From the NCBI GenBank assembly GCA_963575745.1, contig CAUYUJ010004747.1:497654-561653 (forward strand): a DNA stretch of 64,000 nucleotides, in the 5' to 3' direction. The stretch is from Prorocentrum cordatum (Eukaryota > Sar > Dinophyceae > Prorocentrales > Prorocentraceae). Numbering within the stretch: position 1 is the stretch's first letter; the number at the start of each line of letters is the position of its first letter. Under the pieces are notes generated by a model. That model was not told the origin of the DNA. It saw only the letters and a list, made by a program, of their open reading frames with translations, and searched no databases. Below are positions 10,776 to 19,400 of the stretch, piece by piece. The position numbers were made by a program, and so were the translations under genes.

Positions 10776-10920
10776 CGGGGCTAGGACGAGGATAAATCCG
10801 TTCCAGAGCGTTCGGGCAATGCTTTGAAAAGGCCGCGGTGCCCGATACATTTTCCAGAGCCGCCGGGTCTCAGACATTCTCAATGTATCTTCACCCGAAT
10901 TTATCCCCGTCCTGGCCTCG
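10776..10920. mobile_element. MITE-like element family A, copy 1
   Basis: A 145-bp element with terminal inverted repeats of about 25 bp. The left end (10776-10800) contains GGCTAGGACGAGGATAAAT. The right end (10896-10920), reverse-complemented, contains GGCCAGGACGGGGATAAAT. The ends match at 21 of 25 positions and all differences are transitions. The interior has TTCCAGAGCGTTC and CCAGAGCCGCCGG. Three further copies lie at 15597, 16552 and 21685. It has no coding capacity, so it would depend on a transposase elsewhere. Target-site duplications could not be resolved by eye. Confidence 0.75.
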
Positions 10921-11139
10921 TCTCACAACACACGCGTCCAGGGGCGCCGATGGTCCATATCTTCGGCGAGGCTCTTGAGCGAATGCGTGCAAAGCCCGCC
11001 CCTTGGCTATTCGCCCCTATCGTCGCGGCCGAGGTCTCCCCATTTTCGTCTGACCCTATCTGGGGGCGCCAGACTGCCTCCCCGAACCACTGGCGTGCTC
11101 TGCGCGTCGGGCAGGGGAGTGGTGATGGGGGTCGAAAGC

Positions 11140-11225
11140 CAAACCAGGACATCCGTGCGGATCTCCGAGAGTTTGTGCTAATGTCGTTGTTTGGTCTTCC
11201 TTCATCACCGGCAACTTCGGACGGG
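11140..11225 (+). repeat. Dispersed repeat related to family B, 5' of the GH78 gene
   Basis: The stretch GCGGATCTCCGAGAGTTTGTG followed by CTAATGTCGTTGTTTGGTCT matches, with substitutions, the reverse complement of 52740-52800 and segments at 52443-52490 and 52880-52930. It ends close to where GH78 homology begins (about 11237). The upstream sequence is therefore intronic or intergenic repeat rather than coding. Confidence 0.55.
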
Positions 11226-11236
11226 ACTTCGGCGCT

Positions 11237-13471
11237 GCGAAGCCCGTGTGGCTGGACGGCGCCAGGTTCGTCTTCCTTCGCAGGGACGTCGCGCTTCAGC
11301 CGAAGCGGGTGGTCGCTGCACACGCATTCGTTGCGTCGATTCCAGTCGGCAACGGAGCAGAGAAGTTCTTGGGCGCCTACCGGCTCTATGTCGACGGCGT
11401 TGTCGTTGGCACGGGCCCTGGTCGTGGCACCCGCAGCTACTCAGAACCTGGGCATCCAGATTTCGATACACTGGACGTAACAGAGCTCGTGCAAGAATCG
11501 AAAAAGGGCCAGGTGACGCTGGCGCTGCAGTGCTTCAACGACAAGGGCGACAGCTCTGCCAAGGCATTGGTCGAGATGCACATCAAATACGAAGATGGAT
11601 CGGAGCAGGTAGTTGGCACGGATTCGACGTGGCTAGCTCTTAACGCGGACCCGCTCTTCAACCCGATAGTTTCGTCGTCTTACCCTCTCAACAATCAGGG
11701 GCCACAGGAAAACATTGACGCCCGTCGCAGCCCGTCTGGTGATGGTTGCATGACCTGCTGGAGGTTGGCTGGGTTTGTTCCGACTGCGGCGTGGGAGCGC
11801 GCAAAGGAGCGAGACGCCTACTCCCCAGCGCTGAGTGCTAAAATTGCACAGCCTGTCCGGGTAACCACAGGGTTCAAGCCAGCCAGCATCATTCAGGTTG
11901 GCCCAGGGCATTGGTTTTTTGATTTTGGCACAGAGCTGATGGGTGGTATTGAGCTTGAGTGGACGGGGGGCACCGCGTCTCTGAATATTCGAGCCAGCGA
12001 GGAGCTCGTGTCGAACACATCTATCAAGTTCCCAATGCGAACAGGAAACCAATTTGAGATGAATTGGGAAGGGGGCCCAGGAACTTCCTCGTTCGAACAG
12101 CACGAATATTGGCTCTTCCGCTACGGCGAGCTTAGAGTGAAGACTTCACTTTCCCAGTCGACCAGCGCTTGCGATTGCATTCCACATTTGCAAGATGAAG
12201 GTCAAGTAGCGTCTTTTCGTTGCCCTGATGGCCAGACGATCGACAAGGTAACCTTCGCTTCCTATGGCACACCGACTGGCCAGTGTCAAGACAAGAATGG
12301 GGCCAATACCATTGCAATGAATTCGACCTGCCATGCGAATTCCAGTCGGTCGGTGGTTGAATCTCTCTGTTTGGGCAAGGGGTCCTGCAGCTTTGAAGCA
12401 AGCAGCGCGGTATTCGGACACGACCCATGCCACAAGACTCCCAAAGGTTTTGCAGGCGTTGTCGAGTGCTCTGGTGCTGCTGGGATGGCTGTGGCCGGCG
12501 ATCCGCCTTTCAAGCTCACAGCTTGGGTTGTGAACTATCCATGGGTTGACTCGGACAGTGCGTTCAATAGTTCGGACGACATGCTGAATAAAGTTTGGAA
12601 ATTGTGCCGGAACACTCTAAAGGTCACTTCTTTGGACACGACCACTGACTCAAATACCAGAGAGCGTTTGCCGTACGAGGCTGATGGCTACATCACCGGG
12701 TCATCTCGTTATGTGTTTCAGCGCGAGTTCGCTTGGCAGCGTCACTCAACGCAGCACAACTTGATGAATCCTACATGGCCAACGGAGTGGCGACAGACGA
12801 TCCCGTTGTTGGCCCATGACGATTTCATGAAGACCGGTGAGGTTGTCATCGCCCAGGATCATTGGGAGTTCTTGAAGTCTTCTTCCCAGGCCCAGTGCAT
12901 CAACACATCAAGCGGTCTTCTTGATTTCTCTCACTGTTCCAGGCCGAGTGGAGTGCGCGACATTGTTGACTGGCCTCAAGTCAAGCGAGATGGCTATCAG
13001 ATGACTGAAGTCAACACTGTGATTAATGCTTTCGCTGTTGGTGCTCTACGTGCTCTGGCTGTACTCGCGAACGCGACGGGCAAGCTGGACGAGGCGGTCA
13101 CTTTGCAGCACCGCGCCAGTGCTCTCAGTGATGCGATGGCAGACAAGCTCTTCGACAATTCCACCGGCTTGTTTGTGGACGGCCAGGGCAGCGGCGCGGA
13201 CCATCATTCAGCATGGCATGCCCAGGTATTCCCGCTTTTCTTCGGTGCAGGCCTGGCAGAGCAAAACGAGCGCTTGCTGGCTTTCCTGAAATCCAAGCGC
13301 ATGGCGGGGTCCGTCTACGGTGCGTTTGCCTTCCTCCTCGGCCTCTACCGCCGCTTTAGCGACGACCACGGCGCGCTCGCGCTGGACTTGCTGACGACCT
13401 GCGACGGCAACTCCTGGTGCGGTATGCTCAGCGCGGGGGCCACCGCCGTGATGGAGGCATGGACCCGGGAG
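11237..13471 (+). CDS. GH78 exon A: N-terminal, lectin and catalytic domains
   Basis: Open frame of about 745 codons. The N-terminal part begins around KPVWLDGARFVFLRRDV (about 11240) and YRLYVDGVVVGTG, typical of the GH78 beta-sandwich. DFGTELMGGIELEW (about 11924-11965) is a conserved block before the catalytic part. About 12190-12475 encodes a SUEL-type lectin pattern (IDKVTFASYGTPTGQC, SLCLGKGSCSFEASSAVFG, then GVVEC) with its Cys residues. The (alpha/alpha)6 catalytic region follows: DSNTRERLPYEADGY at 12647-12691, corresponding to the GH78 D..R(E)..G-D signature, then VDWPQVKRDGY and LLTTCDGNSWCGMLSAGAT. A GTG at 11246 is not a credible start, and an acceptor just upstream (AG at about 11241-11242) is more likely. 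Confidence 0.8.
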
Positions 13472-16087
13472 GAGATCGGGGGCAACGTCAGGGGGGGTAA
13501 GCTCAGGGGAAGCGCATCGACTCCCAATCGCCCATTGATCGCCGATAGGGGCCCGATAGCCTACCCCGCCCAGGATTTTTTCGGTTCGCTCTTCACTATT
13601 GGGGGCATATCGCCGGTTTCCAAGCCAATAGTTAGTAAGGACGCAATATTTCACCAAGGGTACTTTTGCGCCGTTGTGTCCTCGGCCATTATTCGGCCAG
13701 TTTCGACGCCCAAGGGCGTCCATTTTAGACGGTCCAAGCAAGGGCCTTGCATCCTCAACTTGCGTCCCTACTATCGATTTTGACTACACCTGTGCCCCTC
13801 AGGAGAAGCCCAACCTGTCCTGGTCGCACCCGTGGGCGTCAGCCCCCGCCACCGCCATCGCGCAGGGGCTCATGGGCGTCCGGGCCTTGGCGCCCGGCTA
13901 CAGTCGGAGGCCTTGCGGGTGGCACCCGCGGTCAGCGCTGGGGGGCTCGCTTCCGCAGGGCGCAGAAGCGCCCTCGACCAGCGTATTGGAAAAATCAAGA
14001 CGGAGGTTTTTCGCCGTTTTCGGCCTCTAGCGGCCCTCGCTGGGCCGGCCCCGGGACCGTCAGAACACGACTCAGGATGAAAAACCGGTCCTGGACCCCG
14101 TATTGAAAACAATCACAACATCGGATCTTTGGGTACGGAAAGAGTGAGTGCGAAGGCCAACAGCGTTTCCTGTCCATTTTGAACCGGGTTCGCTGTCGGT
14201 GTCGTCGCGGGCGTGGTCCATTTGAGGCTCAATGTCGCCTCGACAACAGCGGCCTCTGTGGGTTCTGAACAACATTCGCTGTTGGGTATCGCACTTTTGT
14301 TTCGTGCCTCTTTCGGGCGGCCACGTCGATTTGGGGTTTGGCGGTGGCCGGTGGGCAGGGCACGTGAGAGGGGCCCGAAGACACCACCCTCGGGGCGGGC
14401 GCCACACGTGGTCCGCCCGCTGCCCGTCGATGTGAGCCAGTGGGGAATGGCATGTTACTCCAGGCCTCCCAGATGGAGTCCGAGTATAGATGCGGCTCGA
14501 CGTGGAGCCCGATTCTCTCAAGGCCGACGGCGCCGATGCATCACCGATGTCGCCGGTACATCGCCGATGCATCGCTGATGTGGCGCGATCCTCCGGCCCC
14601 ATCTCCTCCGACCCCATGTGGGAGGCCTCTAGCTACCCATCGGCCGTCACGCCCCCCAAAATGGGGTCGTCTTCACCGACGTTCGCGCGCACGAGGCCCA
14701 CGTAAGGCCGCGCGTGAGCGCCCTCATCTCCAGTGGCGTGCCGCGCTGGCGGCCCGCGTGAGCTGCGGCATCAGGTCGCCATGCCATCTCGCGTAAGACC
14801 CACGTCGTCGTCGTCCTCGGCAACAGCGTCGGCGTCGGTGCGGGTGCCGACCCCGCTGGGCCACTGGTGCGGGCACTTCGAGGTCCGGCCGCAGCCGGGC
14901 GCGCTCGCTTGGGCCGAGCTGAAGCTGCCTGTGCTGTCCGGCTTCATCGAGGTGCGGGTGGAGCAGTCCGCCTCGGAGTTCGAGCTGACGCTCGTGGCGC
15001 CCGGGAACACCCAGGCTCGGATCAGGAGGAGGAGGAGGAGGAGGAGGAGGAGGGTTGAGGCGAGGGCGGCTCTCCGGCCACAGCCTAGCTCCGCTGAAGC
15101 TCGGTCCACTGGAGTCCTGTTTCGGGGCTCAAGGGACGGGGGTCAATGCAAACGGGGGTCAGTCAGAGCGCTGGATCTTGCAGGATCTTGCAGAGCCAGG
15201 GTTGCATTGACCATGGTTTCGGAGCAGGATCCTGCACGATCTCGCAGGAACTTGCACAGCATGACTGACGGGGGTCTGGAATGATCCAGGTCAGTTCTAT
15301 AGATCCCAGATTGTTCGAGGCGGATCCAGCCGTGGCGACGAGAAGCCTCCAGGAGGCCCAAAGGGAACGAGAAACGCTAAGCGGACCACCTACAATCCGA
15401 TTCGATTCGCCGGCAGGGGCCGCGATTCCGATTCGATGCGATTCGGCTCCCATCGGCATCGGCCGGGTCCAGCCAGAGTCTGGGCCCGGCGATCCGAGTT
15501 CGACCCGATTCGGATCGACTCGCTGGCGATCCGATCCGTTTCCGATCCGATCCGATTCTGCGATCCGGTATCCAGCACAGGCCTGCCAGGGTCGGACGGG
15601 GCGGGGGCAGGATCAATCCGTTCCAGAGCGTTCCGGAACGCTCTCAGTGCGGTTCGAAGACGCTTTGGGAAGGCTGGGGCGCCCGAGACATAATCCAGAG
15701 CCGCCAGATTTCAGAGATTCGCGAGGACATTAACAAGCACGAGTATAGATATATGTATGAATGAAGAAACGAGGGTAGGTCATACATGCCTCGTGTGAGC
15801 AAAAACCAAGGGCTTTTCATTCCTCGCCCTGGCTTCGTCTTACTTGCAGTGAGGGCCGCTGGTTGTCTCGACGGGCCCTCCTCCGACAGGCCACGGCCTG
15901 CCTGCCCCGCCTCGGCGGCGCCAGCGCGGAGCTCGTCGTGGACGGCCGCCCGCGCAGCGGCCACGCGTCGGGCGACTTCCTCTGCGTGGCGGGCGTGGGC
16001 AGCGGCAGGCACACCATCATTCGCAGGGCGCGCGGTGCTCAGGGGCGGCCTAGTCATCGACCCCCAGCAGGCCATCCCCTTCCATGA
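11237..16087 (+). CDS. Split GH78 alpha-L-rhamnosidase with inserted SUEL-type lectin domain
   Basis: Family: GH78 enzymes release terminal L-rhamnose from glycans or glycosides. Seen: four colinear blocks at 11237-13471, 13803-~13960, ~14827-15014 and 15890-16087 together read through a GH78 catalytic region and its C-terminal beta domain to a TGA at 16085. A galactose-binding (SUEL) lectin-like domain is inserted between the N-terminal and catalytic parts. Inferred introns are non-canonical (GA-AG 13472-13802; GC-AG 15015-15889). Introns 2 and 3 carry dispersed repeats. A frameshift near 13902-13906 breaks block 2, so the copy is either a recent pseudogene or has a one-base assembly error. 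No ATG start is visible, so an upstream exon is probably missing. A secreted role would be normal for this family but no signal peptide is seen. Confidence 0.75.
13472..13802 (+). other. Inferred intron 1 of the GH78 gene (GA-AG)
   Basis: GH78 homology stops at AWTRE (13471) and resumes at EKPNLSWSHPWASAPAT from 13803. Joining CGGGAG to GAGAAG keeps frame (phase 0) and restores the usual family string. The intron then starts GAGATC and ends CCCCTCAG. A GTAAG at 13497 looks like a canonical donor but would put exon B out of frame. The exon text runs open into the intron to 13783, which explains the long frame. Confidence 0.65.
13803..13960 (+). pseudogene. GH78 exon B with frameshift
   Basis: Reads EKPNLSWSHPWASAPATAIA, then QGLMGVRALAPGY in frame 0, which is the end of the GH78 catalytic barrel (the WSHPW motif is strongly conserved). 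After the Tyr codon at 13899-13901 the family pattern continues in another frame as EALRVAPAVSAGGLASAG from 13907. The five-base AGTCG spacer means a net loss of one base or gain of two. The natural frame gives SRRPCGWHP instead. Dispersed repeat family C begins about 13985, so the exon ends before that. Confidence 0.65.
13961..14826 (+). other. Inferred intron 2 of the GH78 gene, repeat-filled
   Basis: Between exon B and exon C no GH78 homology is seen. The region includes reverse-strand dispersed family C (13985-14100) and a CGATGTCGCCG / CATCGCCGATGC-type short repeat (about 14535-14580). The exact splice sites are uncertain. An acceptor at AACAG (14826) followed by a codon completed from exon B would preserve frame. 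Confidence 0.4.
13985..14100 (-). repeat. Dispersed repeat family C, copy 3 (reverse)
   Basis: Reverse-complemented, it reads CCTGAGTCG, TTCTGACGGTCCCGGGGCC, GCGAGGGCC and GAAAAACCTCCG, aligning closely with 51745-51830. It lies within the inferred second intron of the GH78 gene. Confidence 0.7.
14827..15014 (+). CDS. GH78 exon C: C-terminal beta domain
   Basis: Reads RVPTPLGHWCGHFEVRPQPG, then ALAWAELKLPVLSGFIEVRV and FELTLVAPGNTQ, the usual C-terminal beta-sandwich of GH78 rhamnosidases. It ends at CAG (15012-15014) followed by GC, giving a GC-AG intron whose removal joins GNTQ directly to ATACLPRLGG of exon D in phase 0. The left boundary is uncertain because a Ser/Ala-rich TCG run precedes it. 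Confidence 0.65.
15285..15368 (-). repeat. Dispersed repeat family B, copy 2 (reverse)
   Basis: Reverse-complemented, it gives GGGCCTCCTGGAGGCTTCTC followed by GTCGCCACGGCTGGATCCGC, matching 2535-2600 and 17105-17170. It lies within the third inferred GH78 intron. Confidence 0.7.
15597..15837. mobile_element. MITE-like element family A, copy 2 (inside intron)
   Basis: The left end has CGGGGCGGGGGCAGGATCAA and an internal palindrome GAGCGTTCCGGAACGCTC. The right end is CCTCGCCCTGGCTTCG. It is about 95 bp longer than other copies because of an ATATATGTATGAATG-containing insertion before the right end. It lies about 50 bp upstream of the GH78 exon D acceptor. Confidence 0.65.
15890..16087 (+). 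CDS. GH78 exon D: C-terminal end
   Basis: Acceptor CTCCGACAG then ATACLPRLGGASAELVVDGR and SGDFLCVAGVGSGRHTIIRR, the terminal block of GH78 proteins (a CLPR-like motif, a VDGR strand and a GSG turn). The frame continues about 20 codons to TGA at 16085-16087. A further intron before the stop cannot be excluded. Confidence 0.65.
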   Translation, partial: ATACLPRLGGASAELVVDGRPRSGHASGDFLCVAGVGSGRHTIIRRARGAQGRPSHRPPAGHPLP

Positions 16088-16394
16088 CTGCCTCCCCGCC
16101 TCGCCCCAGGACGCCTGCATGCGAGCCCGAAAGGCGAGGGTGACGTCACGGGAGGGGATGGCTTGCCAGGGGCCAGCCAGGGCGCGCCCGAGGTGGTGAG
16201 GTCTTCGTGTGAGCGCAGTGAGCGCCTCTCGGGCACGGCGTGGGCGGGGCCTCGGCCGAGTTTCGTCGAGTTTCGCGGGGCAGGGGCGACCAACTCTTTG
16301 AACTCTCGGTCGGCAGCCGTCCTGGAACGCCCATGTTGGGCGGGGCATGGGGTCGGCTGCGGGCCTGAGGTGGCCCAGCACCGGTTCCGGCCAA

Positions 16395-16535
16395 GCAGGA
16401 AGGGAGAAGAAGTTCGAGGCGCTGGGCTCGGGAGGGTTCGGGCCTTTTGCGGCCTCCCGGGGCCGTTCTCGTGTCCCGGGGCCATCAAAAAACGGATCCA
16501 GGGTGAAAAATTGCACCGCACCGGATGAACCTTGA
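16395..16535 (-). repeat. Dispersed repeat family C, copy 4 (reverse)
   Basis: Reverse-complemented, it reads TTTTTCACCCTGGATCCG, TTTTTTGATGGCCCCGGGAC and CCCCGGGAGGCCGCAAAAGG. It sits directly beside MITE-like copy 3. The 16088-16394 interval before it shows nothing I can identify. Confidence 0.7.
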
Positions 16536-16551
16536 AAGGGATCCATCGGGG

Positions 16552-16696
16552 AGGGGTTAGGACGCGGATCAAATCGTTCTAGAGCGTTCCCGGAACGCTC
16601 TGAGAAGAGCGCAGCGCCCGAGGCATCCTCCAGAGCCGCCGGACCTCAAAGATTCTCGATTTGTCTTCACCCGATGTTATCTTCGCCCTGTCTTCG
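16552..16696. mobile_element. MITE-like element family A, copy 3
   Basis: About 145 bp. The left end is GGTTAGGACGCGGATCAAAT and the right end is ATCTTCGCCCTGTCTTCG. The interior has AGAGCGTTCCCGGAACGCTC, CATCCTCCAGAGCCGCCGG and GATTCTCGATTTGTCTTCAC. It lies downstream of the GH78 gene in the same orientation as the other copies. Confidence 0.7.
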
Positions 16697-17104
16697 TCTT
16701 ACGTCTGGGGCCGCAAATTGCAAAAGCCATGCTTGCAGATGTCAGGGTCCCCACAATCGAGGGCGCAGAGCGTGAGCAACGAACGAAGACGAGGACCCAG
16801 ACGAGGGCGAAGGACCAAGGATGAAAACGAAGACCCCGACGAGGGCGAAGGGCGAGGATGAGGACGATCGAGGACTCCTCTTGACCGATTCGTCTGGAGG
16901 TCCACGCAGTTCAGACCCCCTGGCCGCCTCAATGGCCGGGCTCCTCCCTGCGCGCCGGGCGTCGGCAGTGGCGGGCGCGGCATCGTGGACCGTCCGCAGG
17001 GCGGGCAGCGAGCCCTCCATCTCAACATTGAGGGGGGCAGGGAGTTGGAGGGGGAGGAGGAGGATCAGAGGAGGAAAAGGTACCCATACTGCTACCCTTC
17101 CCCC
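16697..17104. other. No recognisable gene
   Basis: Contains repeated GACGAGGACCCAGACGAGGG / AAGACCCCGACGAGGGCGAA words (about 16780-16860). Overlapping frames of about 100-130 codons show no family pattern. Confidence 0.5.
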
Positions 17105-17225
17105 GTTTTCCCCGTCTTGGGCCTCCTGGGAGGCCCTCGTCGCCACCGCTGGATTCGCCTCGAAACTCTGGTCAGAACGTACCCCATGAGGTCCAGGAAG
17201 TAGCAGTATCGGTACCTCTGAGTTC
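17105..17225 (+). repeat. Dispersed repeat family B, copy 3
   Basis: GGGCCTCCTGGGAGGCCCTC then GTCGCCACCGCTGGATTCGC, CTCGAAACTCTGGTCAGAACG, GAGGTCC and GCAGTATCGGTA, nearly the same as 2535-2640. Confidence 0.8.
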
Positions 17226-17234
17226 CCCGAAAAG

Positions 17235-17385
17235 AGGATGCAGAAGGGAGGACGAAGAGATTGGGACGAGGACCGCGACGCCGACGACGACTACGACGAA
17301 GACACAGACGATGACGATAGCGACGACGGTGACGGTGACGGTGACGATGGCGGCGGCAAAGGCGACCACGGCGAGGTCGTCACCT
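17235..17385. repeat. GAC-rich acidic tract
   Basis: A GACGACGAC-type microsatellite whose plus-strand frame gives a poly-Asp/Gly peptide. Similar tracts occur at 23348-23405 and 38972-39850. It is not treated as a gene. Confidence 0.75.
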
Positions 17386-17604
17386 CCATGTATCGGGCGC
17401 GACGTGGATGGGGGCTCCCGCCCCGGCACCCTGCCCCGACGGGCCAGCAGGGTCGCCGGGCGCGAGCACACGGGCCCTCGTCAGCCTTTCAATAAAGCAG
17501 TACGCAGTTTTATTTCCTATGTATATGTGCAGAGAGATTCCCCCAGTAGTGCTTTGCACTCGGGGTCTCTGATTTCTTTTCTGAGGAACTGGGCCTGCCC
17601 GTCG

Positions 17605-17775
17605 GTGAGGCAGGCATGTGGCCGCCGTCGCCGCCCCGTTGCCGGCCCGTCGCCGCCCGTCTTCTAGGCCTGTCCGTTGGTCTGGCGGCTATGTGGTCGC
17701 CGTCGCCGCCCCGTCGTTCTGGGCCTGGCCGTCGGTCCAGTGGCAGTCGCCGCCCCGTCTCCGTCTGGGCCTGCG
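17605..17775 (-). repeat. CGTCGCCGCCCC-type repeat
   Basis: Three loose repeats of GCCGTCGCCGCCCCGT with a following TCTGGGCCTG. The reverse complement of the same repeat is at 44085-44285, so it is a dispersed GC-rich module. Confidence 0.6.
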
Positions 17776-17814
17776 TTACTTTGCGCTGCTGAGCGTTCAT
17801 CCACATTTCCTTCC

Positions 17815-18575
17815 ATGGATTTGCATTGTGCTTGTTCCGTTACCTTGCACCGCTTTACATGAATTTGCATTGTTTCGTTTTGCTTCGCCTTACTTGCTTT
17901 GCGTTGCTTTGCCTCGCGTTACTCTGCACTGCATTACGTTGCGTTTGGTTGCATTAGTTTGCAGTGCTTGGCATTGCTTCGCACTCCGTCTCACCGCTTT
18001 TCATTGCATTGCATTGATTACATTGGTTTGCCGTGCTGTGCATCGTCTTGCGTTGCTTTGCCGCTGGTGACTGAGCTCCAGTCGCGGTCCAGCCACGGTC
18101 TGGCCAGATCGTGGCCGCCCGTCGTTGCCGTGCATTGCGATCGCATTGTGTTGCATTGTTTCGCATTGCATCGTGTCGCATTTCTTTGCATTAATCTGCA
18201 TTGCTTTGCATTGCTTTGCATTGCTTTGCAATCAGTGTGTTTGCTTTGCATCGCTTTGCATTGCGTGGCATTGCGTTACATTGCTGTGCACTGCTCTGCA
18301 TTGATTGGCTTGCTTTGCATCGTCTTGCCTGTATTCCGCATTGCTGTACATTGCGTTGCATGGCGTTTCATTGGTTTACATTGGCTGGCATATAGGTGAA
18401 TGACTGTGTGCTGCTTTGCATAACTTCGTAGTGCTTGGCTTGCGTTGCAGTGCGTTGAATTACGCTGCCTTGCTTAGCATTGCTTTGCATGGGCTTGCCG
18501 GTGGTTTGCGTGGCCCTGCATTGCTCTGCATTGCTCTACATTGCTTTGCGCTGCTTCGCCCTGCTTTGCGCAACG
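17815..18575 (-). repeat. TTTGCATTGC-type satellite array
   Basis: About 760 bp of degenerate TTTGC / ATTGC pentamers and decamers. The reverse complement is the GCAAAGCAAA array at 48841-50120, so the same pentamer satellite occurs in both orientations. A 36-base GC-rich interruption (around 18065-18110) holds CAGTCGCGGTCCAGCC. The Leu-, Cys- and Ala-rich frames are artefacts. Confidence 0.85.
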
Positions 18576-18924
18576 TAGGCTGCACCACAGAGATGTCACC
18601 GCATACGCTGCCAAAAAAAAGCGCTGTTTGTGGTCCAAGCCGGCCAACAACGATGCACGTGTTCGGGGGGTGGCGGGCGGCGGCCCTTGGCCCCAGAACA
18701 TGTGCCTCGAGCCCAAGATGCCCCCAAGGAGGCCCCGAGCGGCCTGAGAAGCGAGGGCGCCCTCGAGGGTGCGAACTTTTTCGCGCTTCGAGCTTCGCGG
18801 TTCGGCTTCGATTCCTCCTCATCATCCCCTTCTTTCTTGGGGGGTGGCGCGAGAGCGCGAAGTTAGACGCCCATTCGGAAGGCTTCAGAATCGACCACGT
18901 TGGCGCCCACACGGCTTCCAGACG

Positions 18925-19400
18925 GTCTGAATTCGCCTCAAGACGGCCCAAGATGGCCTCAAGACGGCCCAGAGGGCCAAAGAGGGCCAAGGATGCTTGC
19001 GAGAGGCCCACATTCTTGAAGCACGTGCGGAAAATAAATGGTTTTGGCACGTGCGCCACTTTCTTTCCTCATGGCCCTCCGAGGCATCACAACTGCTCCG
19101 AGATGTTTTCAGAAAGCCCCGCGAGAATCCCCAAGAGGCCCAAAAGACGCTCCCAGAAGTCCCCAAGAGGCTTCATCACGCCTCCAAGAGCCCCCCAAGG
19201 CGCTCCGAAGAGGCCCCGCGAAGCTCGCAGGACGCCGCCAAGAGGCCCCACTAGGCCCCACAGAGGCCTCCAACAGGCCACCACCAGGCCCCCACGCGTC
19301 TTCAACATGCTCAGGCCCTCAAGACGGCCCAAGACTGCCCCAGGACGGCCGAAGAGCCCCCAAAGACGGCCCAAGAGGCCCCCAAGGTGATCCAAGAGGG
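18925..19400 (-). repeat. GGCCCAAGACGGCC-type degenerate repeats
   Basis: Multiple degenerate 10-20-bp words such as CAAGACGGCCCAAGATGGCC and AGAGGCCCCAAGA. The same repeat in the opposite orientation fills 30245-32790 and 37395-38455, and a short block lies at 20315-20425. The long open frames are repeat translations. Confidence 0.75.

Larger units (their letters stand above)
15015..15889 (+). other. Inferred intron 3 of the GH78 gene (GC-AG), with nested repeats
   Basis: An 875-bp gap between exon C (CAG|GC) and exon D (GACAG|GCC). It contains an AGG trinucleotide run (15026-15057), a short repeated motif GGATCTTGCAG (about 15173-15190), a reverse copy of family B (15285-15368), a CGATTCGATTC/GATCCGA-rich stretch (about 15397-15570) and MITE-like copy 2 (15597-15837). 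The joined protein restores the family pattern without a gap. Confidence 0.65.

Noticed and set aside
13497-13505. GTAAG as the donor of GH78 intron 1
   Set aside because: Using it leaves one extra base and puts EKPNLSWSHPW out of frame with the nearby acceptor. The GA donor at 13472 preserves the family sequence.
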